Shown in pieces: positions 1 through 5,629 of a stretch of DNA of 7,647 nt. The DNA comes from Rhodospirillales bacterium (GTDB lineage: Bacteria; Pseudomonadota; Alphaproteobacteria; Acetobacterales; Acetobacteraceae). The DNA lies in contig JAGWIE010000054.1 in NCBI GenBank assembly GCA_028866445.1, positions 1 through 7,647 on the forward strand, written 5' to 3'. Every line of letters starts with the position of its first letter. Position 1 is the stretch's first letter. The notes under the pieces were generated by a model that was not told where the DNA came from, did not search any database, and saw only the letters and a program-made list of their open reading frames with translations. The translations under genes and the position numbers were made by a program.

Positions 1-177
1 CGAGATTTTAAGCAACTCTGCCAGGCGATTAACGGTGTCGAGCTTGATGACTTCGCCTTTCTCGTACCGATACAAGGCGGCGCGTGAAACCCCTAACCGG
101 GCGGAGATTTCCTCTGCCTTCAGGCCGGATTCCATCCGATAGGCACGCAGTTGCTGGCCGATTTCATTAAAGCGCAT
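1..177 (-). CDS. XRE-family helix-turn-helix transcriptional regulator, N-terminal part
   Basis: The gene starts at an ATG (complement of 175-177) and runs off the left edge, so only residues 1-59 are visible. They form an almost complete Cro/C1-type helix-turn-helix: a first helix with IGQQLRAYR, then GLKAEEISARLGVSRAALYRYEKGE at about 19-42, where SRAALYRYE is the recognition helix, then a closing helix with TVNRLAELL. This fold binds operator DNA. The missing C-terminal part could hold an effector or dimerisation domain, so the ligand and regulon are unknown. A GGAG lies 10 nt upstream of the ATG. The gene diverges from the AI-2E transporter across a 192-nt gap, so autoregulation and control of the transporter are plausible but not shown. 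The DNA-binding domain is clear; the specific role is not. Confidence 0.9.
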   Translation of the reverse strand, partial: MRFNEIGQQLRAYRMESGLKAEEISARLGVSRAALYRYEKGEVIKLDTVNRLAELLKIS

Positions 178-187
178 TGATAATATA

Positions 188-256
188 CTCCAAGGAGTCG
201 CATATTGTGCATGTTTCCTGGATCAATTCTCATAAATCAAGATAAAGCTCCAAGGA
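188..256. promoter_or_regulatory. Pair of CTCCAAGGA boxes in the divergent promoter region
   Basis: CTCCAAGGA occurs at 188-196 and again at 248-256, exactly 60 bp apart, in the gap between the HTH regulator and the transporter. The first copy lies in ACTCCAAGGAGT (187-198), an inverted repeat with 5-bp arms and an AA centre. It overlaps the ribosome-binding GGAG of the regulator on the minus strand. The second copy keeps CTCC-AA-GGA but loses the last symmetric base. Paired dyad boxes beside an XRE gene fit an autoregulatory operator, which is inference. No convincing -35/-10 pair was found on either strand of this gap. Confidence 0.3.
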
Positions 257-331
257 AATGGTAATTTAGTCGTTTTGTGCCGATTTTTCTTAATTCGACT
301 GGGTAATGAGATTTATCCCAATCCTTTTGCG

Positions 332-364
332 CTCTTGCAGGAAGCTGGGAAGCCCTGCACAGAG
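332..364 (+). promoter_or_regulatory. Leader hairpin with GGGA tetraloop before the AI-2E transporter gene
   Basis: CTCTTGCAGG (332-341) pairs with CCTGCA (354-359) and AGAG (361-364), giving ten base pairs with one bulged C at 360. After an AA bulge (342-343), GCT (344-346) pairs with AGC (351-353) and closes a GGGA loop of the GNRA type. The structure ends 5 nt before the ATG at 370, and the purine-rich AGAG that could serve as ribosome binding site is in its right arm. No T-run follows, so it is not a standard terminator. A role in translation control is inferred from position only. Confidence 0.35.
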
Positions 365-369
365 ACATC

Positions 370-1416
370 ATGAAACCCGAACGGCTTATCCTGCTTGCCC
401 TGGCGGTCGCGCTGGGGCTTGGCTGTGCCCTCATCCTACTGCCGTTTTTGCCCGCCATGCTGTGGGCGGGTATCCTCGTATTCTGCTTATGGCCTGTTTA
501 CACAAGGTTTTGTGGGGTGGTCAGGCCAAGTGTTGCTGCGTTGGTGATCACTTTGGTGGTTGCTATCGTGCTGCTGGTGCCACTGGTGCATATTGCGCTG
601 GTGGCGGCAAAGGAAGCGCGCGATAGCCGTGGCTGGCTGACAGACGCAATGCAAAATGGTCTGCCCCCAGCCCCCGGCTTTCTAAGGAAGATCCCTATCA
701 TCGGCAGTTTGCTGGCGGATTTTTGGAACAATTCCGCGGATGATCTAGGCGGTGTGGTAAGTTCCGCCCAACCGGTTATTGGTTCTGTGGCGCATACCGG
801 CATTAAACTACTCATCCATATCAGCCATGGGTTGGTGGAAACGGTGGTAGCGCTGTTTTTCACATTCTTGTTCTTTTTGTCAGGCGCGCAAATTATCGAG
901 CGGATACGGTTGCTTCTGCTTCGCGTTATCAACCCATCGAAGCTGGCAGATCTGTTCGGGCTCGTTGCCGCCACGGTGCGGGGCGTCGTGTTCGGTATTC
1001 TCGGAACGGCAGCTTTCCAGGGCATTCTCTACGTTATAGGTTTTGAGTTGGCGCGCGCGCCGCAAGCGTTGATTCTGGCGGCCATCGCGGGATTGGTTTC
1101 GATTGTGCCGGCTGGCGCGGTGATCGTGTATGTTCCACTTTGCATTTATTTGCTTGCTGCCGGTCATCCGGTAGTCGGCATACTGCTCGTTATTTATTGT
1201 TTCGTTGTGGTGGGCGGAGCTGATTCCATCCTGCGGCCGTGGCTCATCGCCCGCGGTGCCGCTTTGCCATACGCCGTGACACTGATTGGTGTGCTGGGTG
1301 GTGCCTTGGCGTTCGGCGCGTTGGGTATTTTTCTTGGCCCCGTGTTGTTGGCGCTGGGCATAGCCATCGCTGAAGAATTTGCTGGTCAGCCGCGCGGGGC
1401 GTGGCGGCAACCTTAA
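370..1416 (+). CDS. AI-2E family transporter (PF01594, YdiK/PerM-like membrane protein)
   Basis: This 348-residue protein is dominated by hydrophobic segments. Two to three helices lie near residues 6-24, 29-47 and 54-74. A soluble stretch follows at about 80-140, and then hydrophobic blocks near 155-172, 205-225, 232-262, 266-285 and 300-335. The C-terminal half has the family's typical text: SIVPAGAVIVYVP (244-256), ADSILRPWLIARGAALP (284-300) and GGALAFGALGIFLGPVLLAL (310-329). Length is normal for the family. Members include the proposed AI-2 exporter TqsA and Na+/H+ antiporter-like proteins; many have no known substrate, and none can be assigned here. The start at 370 is the first fitting ATG, with only a weak AGAGA before it that is embedded in a hairpin. 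The frame opening at 306 is a shadow. The gene diverges from an HTH regulator, and yraN follows 43 nt downstream on the same strand. Confidence 0.9.
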   Translation: MKPERLILLALAVALGLGCALILLPFLPAMLWAGILVFCLWPVYTRFCGVVRPSVAALVITLVVAIVLLVPLVHIALVAAKEARDSRGWLTDAMQNGLPPAPGFLRKIPIIGSLLADFWNNSADDLGGVVSSAQPVIGSVAHTGIKLLIHISHGLVETVVALFFTFLFFLSGAQIIERIRLLLLRVINPSKLADLFGLVAATVRGVVFGILGTAAFQGILYVIGFELARAPQALILAAIAGLVSIVPAGAVIVYVPLCIYLLAAGHPVVGILLVIYCFVVVGGADSILRPWLIARGAALPYAVTLIGVLGGALAFGALGIFLGPVLLALGIAIAEEFAGQPRGAWRQP

Positions 1417-1459
1417 GGGCGTTAGTAAAAAATTAACTAGATTACGATGATATGGGCAA

Positions 1460-1870
1460 ATGAGATTGAATGCCCGGTATAACGAGAACATCTTTCCCCA
1501 ACACGCCCCGGCCAAAGCCAAGCGTCGCGCCGCGGAAACGCTTGGCCGCCAAGCTGAGGATGAGGTGGCGGGAATGCTTCGGCAAAAAGGCTACGCCATA
1601 CTTGCCGTGCGGTTGAAAACCGGCGCGGGAGAAATCGATATCGTCGCGGCAGACCATAAAACCCTGATATTTGTGGAAGTAAAAGCCCGCCCCAGCTTTG
1701 CCGAGGCGGCTTATGCACTCTCCCCCCGGCAACAAGCGAGGCTATTTCAGGCTGCTACCGTGGCCATGGCTTGCCATGATAATTGGGCGCGACCTGAAAC
1801 ACGCTTTGATGCTGCTTTGGTAGTACCTGGCGGCATCGAAATCATCGAGGATGCATTCCGCTTAAATTAA
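1460..1870 (+). CDS. yraN: YraN family protein (UPF0102), predicted PD-(D/E)XK nuclease fold
   Basis: The 136-residue product matches the YraN/UPF0102 pattern. LGRQAEDEVAGMLRQKGYAIL (28-48) is the usual opening. GEIDIVA (57-63) and FVEVKAR (71-77) supply the PD-(D/E)XK-like core with D60, E73 and K75. A helix around 88-103 and RFDAALV (115-121) complete the fold. The family is widespread, small and still poorly characterised; a nuclease or Holliday-junction-resolvase-like role is suggested by the fold only. The ATG at 1460 is the only fitting start, because an in-frame TGA lies at 1448-1450; its ribosome binding site is weak. An AT-rich stretch at 1424-1452 separates it from the transporter and may hold a promoter. 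The 20-residue basic N-terminal extension is slightly longer than in many homologues. The stop codon lies within an inverted repeat, 8 nt from the stop of the converging dipeptidase gene. Confidence 0.92.
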   Translation: MRLNARYNENIFPQHAPAKAKRRAAETLGRQAEDEVAGMLRQKGYAILAVRLKTGAGEIDIVAADHKTLIFVEVKARPSFAEAAYALSPRQQARLFQAATVAMACHDNWARPETRFDAALVVPGGIEIIEDAFRLN

Positions 1871-1877
1871 GCGAATG
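1854..1877. terminator. Inverted repeat at the yraN / dipeptidase convergent junction
   Basis: CATTC(C)GCTTAA at 1854-1865 is complementary to TTAAGCGAATG at 1867-1877: 11 base pairs with one bulged C (1859) around a central A. In RNA the practical loop would be about five bases. It contains the yraN stop codon and abuts the stop of the minus-strand dipeptidase gene (1879-1881). Being symmetric, it could end transcripts from both sides. It is not GC-rich and lacks a proper T-run on either strand, so it is a weak candidate terminator. Confidence 0.35.
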
Positions 1878-1878
1878 T

Positions 1879-3255
1879 TTATGCCGCGAAGGCGCTTAGC
1901 AACCTGGCATGGGCGCGGGTGCCGCGGTGGAAACAGGCGAGTTCGAATTTCTCGTTCGGGGAATGGATACAGTCGTCATCCAACCCGAAACCGGCCAGAA
2001 GCGTCTCCAACCCCAGAATGGTCTTGAATGCCTCCACCACCGGAATGGACGCGCCGCAGCCGATTAAAGCGGCTGGTTTGCCGAATTCGGCGGTGAGAGC
2101 CTCCTGGGCCGCGCGGAGAAACGGCGCATCTGGCGCCAGCCCATAGCCGGGGGCAGCGCCACCCCTTGTAAATTCCACCCGTGCATCCGGCGGCAGGCGC
2201 TCACTCACGAAACGCTCGAATGCTTCCTTGATTTTCACTGGGTCCTGGCCCGCGACAAGGCGGAAGGTGAGTTTGGCGGTGGCGTGGGCGGGGATCACGG
2301 TTTTGCTGCCATCGCCCTGATAGCCGCCATAAATGCCGTTCAGCTCTGCCGTGGGCCGCGCCCAGAGTTGCGCCAAGGGAATCTGCCCCTGCTCGCCAGC
2401 CGGGTGGTGCAGACCGATGTCACCAAGGAACGCGCTGGCGTCGAAACCGAGGCCGGACCAGGCTTTCTCCTGCTCCGGCGAGACAGATGCGACGCCATCG
2501 TAAAATCCGGGGATGGTAATACGCCCCGTTTCATCCTTCATCTGGCCGAGAATACTCACCAGTGTCTGAATGGGGTTCAGCGCGATGCCGCCGAACAATC
2601 CGGAATGCAGGTCGCGCGATGGCCCGTGCAGGCGCACATCCACCGCCGCCAGCCCGCGCAAGCTTGTGGTGATGGCCGGGGTTTCGAAATTCCACATATT
2701 GGTGTCGGCCACCAGCACGAAATCGGCCTTCAGCGTCTCGCGCTCATTCGTGAGCAGTTCGGCGAGTGAGGGGCTGCCGTTTTCCTCTTCACCTTCCAGC
2801 AGAATGGTGAGCCGCACGGGCAGCTTCCCGTTAACCGCCAGATGCGCACGCACGGCTTCCATGAAGCTGACCACTTGGCCTTTATCGTCCACCGCCCCCC
2901 GCGCCACGATGCGTTTGCCGCGCGGGCCATCCACCAGCTGCGGGTCGAACGGGTCTGAGTGCCACAGTTCCAGAGGGTCGGCGGGTTGCACGTCGTAATG
3001 GCCGTAGAACAGCACGTGCGGCGCTGCTGGCCCGGCGGAAAAATTTTGCGCGATGACACCGGGGTGGCCCTTGGTTTCCGAAAGCCGGGTGGCAAAGCCC
3101 ATCTCCGCCAGCGTATCGCGCGCCCAGATGGCGGCACGCCGGCAATCGGCCGCATGGGCCGGCTGGGCGCTGATGCTGGGGATGCGCAGGAAGGCGAACA
3201 GCCGCTCCAGCGAGGCGGGCAGAGCAGTATCGATGGTATCCAGTATCTTATCCAT
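1879..3255 (-). CDS. M20 family metallopeptidase (dipeptidase / ArgE-DapE-ACY1 type)
   Basis: A 458-residue two-zinc peptidase, normal length for M20 dipeptidases. Expected metal and catalytic residues are present in order: H86 and D88 in YGHYDVQPADP, the bridging D123 in GAVDDKGQ, catalytic E157 and metal ligand E158 in LLEGEEENGS, D184 in VLVADTN, and H431 in DDCIHSPNEKF. H217 in RDLHSG is the residue of the lid/dimerisation domain that reaches the partner active site in carnosinase-like enzymes. It probably cleaves dipeptides or related amides in the cytoplasm; no signal peptide is seen and the exact substrate is unknown. The ATG at 3255 (MDKILDTIDTALP) was chosen. A longer frame needs a TTG at 3321 and adds 22 residues not typical of the family. 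A GGGG-type ribosome binding sequence lies about 12 nt upstream. It converges on yraN and diverges from cysS across 78 nt. Confidence 0.93.
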   Translation of the reverse strand: MDKILDTIDTALPASLERLFAFLRIPSISAQPAHAADCRRAAIWARDTLAEMGFATRLSETKGHPGVIAQNFSAGPAAPHVLFYGHYDVQPADPLELWHSDPFDPQLVDGPRGKRIVARGAVDDKGQVVSFMEAVRAHLAVNGKLPVRLTILLEGEEENGSPSLAELLTNERETLKADFVLVADTNMWNFETPAITTSLRGLAAVDVRLHGPSRDLHSGLFGGIALNPIQTLVSILGQMKDETGRITIPGFYDGVASVSPEQEKAWSGLGFDASAFLGDIGLHHPAGEQGQIPLAQLWARPTAELNGIYGGYQGDGSKTVIPAHATAKLTFRLVAGQDPVKIKEAFERFVSERLPPDARVEFTRGGAAPGYGLAPDAPFLRAAQEALTAEFGKPAALIGCGASIPVVEAFKTILGLETLLAGFGLDDDCIHSPNEKFELACFHRGTRAHARLLSAFAA

Positions 3256-3289
3256 GGCGGTATCAGACCCCTGGCCGGGCAAAAAATCA

Positions 3290-3332
3290 ATGCGGCTTGA
3301 TTTGGCGGTAAAACAGGCCAAAAGAGCCGCAT
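3290..3332. promoter_or_regulatory. Nested inverted repeat in the dipeptidase-cysS divergent gap, reaching the cysS start
   Basis: ATGCGGCT (3290-3297) is the perfect complement of AGCCGCAT (3325-3332). Inside it, TTTGGC (3301-3306) is the perfect complement of GCCAAA (3317-3322), leaving a 10-nt loop. Between the two stems there is only a tiny internal loop, with a possible U-G pair at 3298/3324. In a cysS transcript this is a 14- to 15-bp hairpin ending 1 nt before the ATG. The purine-rich AAAAGAG (3320-3326), the only ribosome-binding-like stretch, lies inside the right arm. As DNA it could equally be an operator between two divergent genes. Its position favours control of cysS translation, which is inference. 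Confidence 0.45.
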
Positions 3333-3337
3333 CATGA
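3290..3337 (+). CDS. Possible 15-codon leader ORF overlapping the cysS start
   Basis: An ATG at 3290 opens a short frame, MRLDLAVKQAKRAAS, whose TGA (3335-3337) overlaps the cysS ATG as ATGA. It spans almost exactly the hairpin at 3290-3332, so a ribosome translating it would melt the structure and end on the cysS start. There are no Cys codons, so it is not a classical cysteine attenuator. Only a weak CGGGC lies about 10 nt upstream. The longer open frame in this register from 3053 is antisense to the dipeptidase and not credible. Translation of the leader ORF is unproven. Confidence 0.2.
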   Translation: MRLDLAVKQAKRAAS

Positions 3338-4686
3338 GCACGCTTACGCTGTACAATACCCGCACCCGCGCCAAGGCGCCCTTCATGCCGATCGACCCGG
3401 AAAATGTGCGGGCGTATTTATGCGGCCCCACGGTTTATGACCGCGCGCATATCGGCAATGCGCGCAACGTGGTGATTTTTGATGTGTTGATCCGCCTGCT
3501 GCGGCGGCTCTACCCGAAGGTGACCTATGTGCGGAATATCACCGACGTGGACGACAAGATCAACATCCGTGCTCAGGAGCGCGGTGTTTCGATTGAGGAA
3601 GTCACAGCCGGGCCTATCCGCTGGTATCATGAGGATATGGCGGCCCTTTATACATTGCCGCCGGATATTGAGCCCCGCGCGACGGCGCATATGGCCGAAA
3701 TCATCGCGATCATCGAAAAGCTGATCCGGAACGGCCATGCTTATGAAGCCCAAGGCCATGTGCTGTTCTCTGTCGCCTCCGATCCTGATTACGGCAAATT
3801 CTCCGGTCGCACGCCCGATGAGCTGATTGCAGGTGCCCGGGTGGATGTGGCCGATTATAAGCGCGATGCCGGGGATTTTGTGCTCTGGAAGCCCTCTACG
3901 CCGGATTTGCCGGGTTGGGAGAGCCCCTGGGGGTATGGGCGGCCAGGCTGGCATATTGAATGCTCGGCAATGTCCTGGCGGCATCTGGGCGAGAGTTTCG
4001 ATATTCATGGTGGCGGCGATGATCTGATCTTCCCGCACCACGAGAACGAGATCGCCCAAAGCTGCTGCGCCTTTCCTGGTTCTCATTATGCCAATGTGTG
4101 GGTGCATAACCGTATGTTGCTGGTGAATGGCGAGAAGATGAGCAAATCGCTCGGCAATTTTCTGGTGCTGCATGAGGTGCTGGAGAAAGCCCCCGGCGAG
4201 GCGGTGCGCTTCATGCTGATGCGCGCGCATTATCGCCAGACCTTGGATTTTTCAGATGCTGGCCTCGCGGAAGCGCGGAAGGAGCTGGACCGGTTTTACC
4301 GCGCCATCCAGCTTCACCCGAATGCCAGGGAGCGGGAGGTGCCGCTACATCTGATATGGGACGCGCTGCTGGATGATCTGAACACCCCGGCGGCGATTGC
4401 GGCACTTCATAAATATGCTGATCTCGCCTTTGCCGGGAATGAGGTAGGTGCGGTGGCGCTGAAAGCGGCAGGCAAGCTGTTGGGGCTGTTTAATGTCAGC
4501 CCGGAGGAATGGTTTCGCGGCGGCATTGATGAGGCCGCGATCGAGGGGCTGGTGGCGCAACGCGTGCTGGCCCGCATTGCCAAGGACTTTGCTGAATCCG
4601 ACCGTATCCGTGACGTGCTGCTGAAGGATCACGGCGTGATTATCGAGGACGGACCGAAAAACAGCTACACGATCAGGAAAGCCTGA
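3334..4686 (+). CDS. cysS: Cysteinyl-tRNA synthetase
   Basis: This 450-residue class I aminoacyl-tRNA synthetase charges tRNA-Cys with cysteine using ATP. The zinc site that selects cysteine is complete: C30 (YLCGPTVYD), C210 (WHIECSAMS), H235 and E239 (FPHHENEI). The ATP-binding signatures are HIGN at 39-42 and KMSKS at 268-272. TYVRNITDVDDKI (64-76) is also characteristic. The C-terminal anticodon-binding helical region ends with AESDRIRDVLLKDHGVIIEDG. The length is close to the 461 residues of the E. coli enzyme, with no sign of damage. The start at 3334 gives MSTLTLYNTRTR, as expected. No strong Shine-Dalgarno is exposed, and the purine-rich AAAAGAG upstream lies inside a hairpin arm. The gene diverges from the M20 dipeptidase and is joined to trmJ with one nucleotide between stop and start, so the two are co-transcribed. 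Confidence 0.98.
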   Translation: MSTLTLYNTRTRAKAPFMPIDPENVRAYLCGPTVYDRAHIGNARNVVIFDVLIRLLRRLYPKVTYVRNITDVDDKINIRAQERGVSIEEVTAGPIRWYHEDMAALYTLPPDIEPRATAHMAEIIAIIEKLIRNGHAYEAQGHVLFSVASDPDYGKFSGRTPDELIAGARVDVADYKRDAGDFVLWKPSTPDLPGWESPWGYGRPGWHIECSAMSWRHLGESFDIHGGGDDLIFPHHENEIAQSCCAFPGSHYANVWVHNRMLLVNGEKMSKSLGNFLVLHEVLEKAPGEAVRFMLMRAHYRQTLDFSDAGLAEARKELDRFYRAIQLHPNAREREVPLHLIWDALLDDLNTPAAIAALHKYADLAFAGNEVGAVALKAAGKLLGLFNVSPEEWFRGGIDEAAIEGLVAQRVLARIAKDFAESDRIRDVLLKDHGVIIEDGPKNSYTIRKA

Positions 4687-4687
4687 G

Positions 4688-5455
4688 ATGACCAAGCGCG
4701 ATGGCGGGGCGGAGCTGGCGCCGATCGACCCTTCGCCGGTGGTGATTCTGGTGCGTCCGCAAATGGCCGAGAATATCGGCGCGGTGGCGCGGGCCATGGG
4801 CAATGGCGGGCTGTTCCATATGCGCATCGTCGCCCCCCGCGATGGCTGGCCGCAGCCGCGCGCCTGGATCACCGGCTCTGGCGCGCACCGGATTCTGGAC
4901 AATGCCGGGGTGTTTGAAACGGTGGCGGAAGCGGTGGCGGATCTGCACCGCGTGTTTGCCACCTGCCCGCGCCCGCGCCATATCATCAAGCCGGTGCTCA
5001 CCGCGCGCGGCGGGGCGGCAGAAATTGTCGTGGCGGGGGCTAGAGGTTTAAAAACCGGCATTCTGTTTGGGCCGGAGCGCACGGGGTTGGATAATGACGA
5101 TATCGCCCATGCGGACAGCTTGATCCGTTACGATCTCAACCCGGATTTCATGTCCCTCAATTTGGCGCAAGCGGTGATGGTGATGGGCTATGAATGGTGG
5201 CTGGCCCGCAGCCCGGAACAACCGCCGCGGGAGTTGCAGGTGAACGAGACCACACCCGCCACCAAGGGCGAGTTGGATAATTTCATGACGCATCTTATCC
5301 GCGCCTGCGATGAAAGCGGGTTTTTGAAAAATGAACAGAAGCGGCCTGGCATGGTGCGCAACCTCCGGCATTTCTTCCAGCGCGGGGAGGTGACGCGCCA
5401 GGAGCTGAATACGCTGCATGGGGTGATTACGGAGCTGGCGCGGGGGGCGAGGTAG
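4688..5455 (+). CDS. trmJ: TrmJ-type tRNA/rRNA methyltransferase (SPOUT superfamily, SpoU-related)
   Basis: A 255-residue SPOUT-fold enzyme that uses S-adenosylmethionine for 2'-O-methylation of RNA. The three family motifs are present. Motif 1 is VRPQMAENIGAVARAMGNGG (22-41). Motif 2 is ILFGPERTGLDNDDI (125-139). Motif 3 is NPDFMSLNLAQAVMVMGYE (151-169), which forms the knot and the cofactor pocket. The C-terminal extension (about 190-255) with LRHFFQRGEVTRQELNTLHG is typical of TrmJ, which methylates position 32 of the tRNA anticodon loop. Other RNA targets cannot be excluded from sequence alone. The ATG at 4688 lies one nucleotide after the cysS TGA. AGGA at 4675-4678, within the end of cysS, is a good ribosome binding site 9 nt away, so coupled translation is likely. 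The pairing with cysS makes a small tRNA charging and modification operon. Confidence 0.9.
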   Translation: MTKRDGGAELAPIDPSPVVILVRPQMAENIGAVARAMGNGGLFHMRIVAPRDGWPQPRAWITGSGAHRILDNAGVFETVAEAVADLHRVFATCPRPRHIIKPVLTARGGAAEIVVAGARGLKTGILFGPERTGLDNDDIAHADSLIRYDLNPDFMSLNLAQAVMVMGYEWWLARSPEQPPRELQVNETTPATKGELDNFMTHLIRACDESGFLKNEQKRPGMVRNLRHFFQRGEVTRQELNTLHGVITELARGAR

Positions 5456-5504
5456 GGGCGGATTTCGGCCCATCAAGGGCGTGGGTGAGCCGTATCACGA
5501 TTGG

Positions 5505-5536
5505 CGAAGCGGGCCGGGGGTAGACGGGCCGCTTTC
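5505..5536. terminator. GC-rich hairpin downstream of trmJ
   Basis: AGCGGGCC (5508-5515) faces GGGCCGCT (5526-5533), giving seven pairs with one G-G mismatch, extended by A5507-T5534 and a wobble. The loop is 10 nt. It lies about 50 nt after the trmJ stop and is followed by only three Ts, so it is a weak intrinsic terminator for cysS-trmJ. It also lies downstream of the minus-strand gene that ends at 5630 and could stop that transcript too. The rest of 5456-5629 shows no credible gene. Confidence 0.3.
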
Positions 5537-5629
5537 GGAGCCTACGAGGTAGAAAGCCGACCCATCGGTGGCACGGTTACAGTCACGTCCTGGCGTATGA
5601 TTAGACGCAACTGCAACACATCGGCTGTA

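Noticed and set aside
306..626. Earlier plus-strand ORF overlapping the AI-2E transporter start
   Set aside because: It is in a different frame from the transporter, and its product lacks hydrophobic segments or family motifs.
2284..2998. Plus-strand open frames opposite the dipeptidase gene
   Set aside because: They lie antisense to a complete, motif-rich gene and are low-complexity products of GC-rich codon bias, with no domain-like pattern.
3256..3321. N-terminal extension of the M20 dipeptidase to 480 residues
   Set aside because: It needs a TTG start, reads through the intergenic inverted repeat, and adds residues not expected in the family; the ATG at 3255 gives a normal N-terminus.
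3290..3332. T-box or classical cysteine-codon attenuator before cysS
   Set aside because: There is no specifier or antiterminator architecture, no T-run and no Cys codon in the mini-ORF; the space between genes is only 78 nt.
3418..4230. 270-codon minus-strand frame opposite cysS
   Set aside because: It is a mirror of cysS codon periodicity, with a His/Arg-rich composition and no recognisable domain.
4345..5082. 245-codon minus-strand frame across cysS and trmJ
   Set aside because: It spans the junction of two well-supported genes on the other strand and shows no family features.
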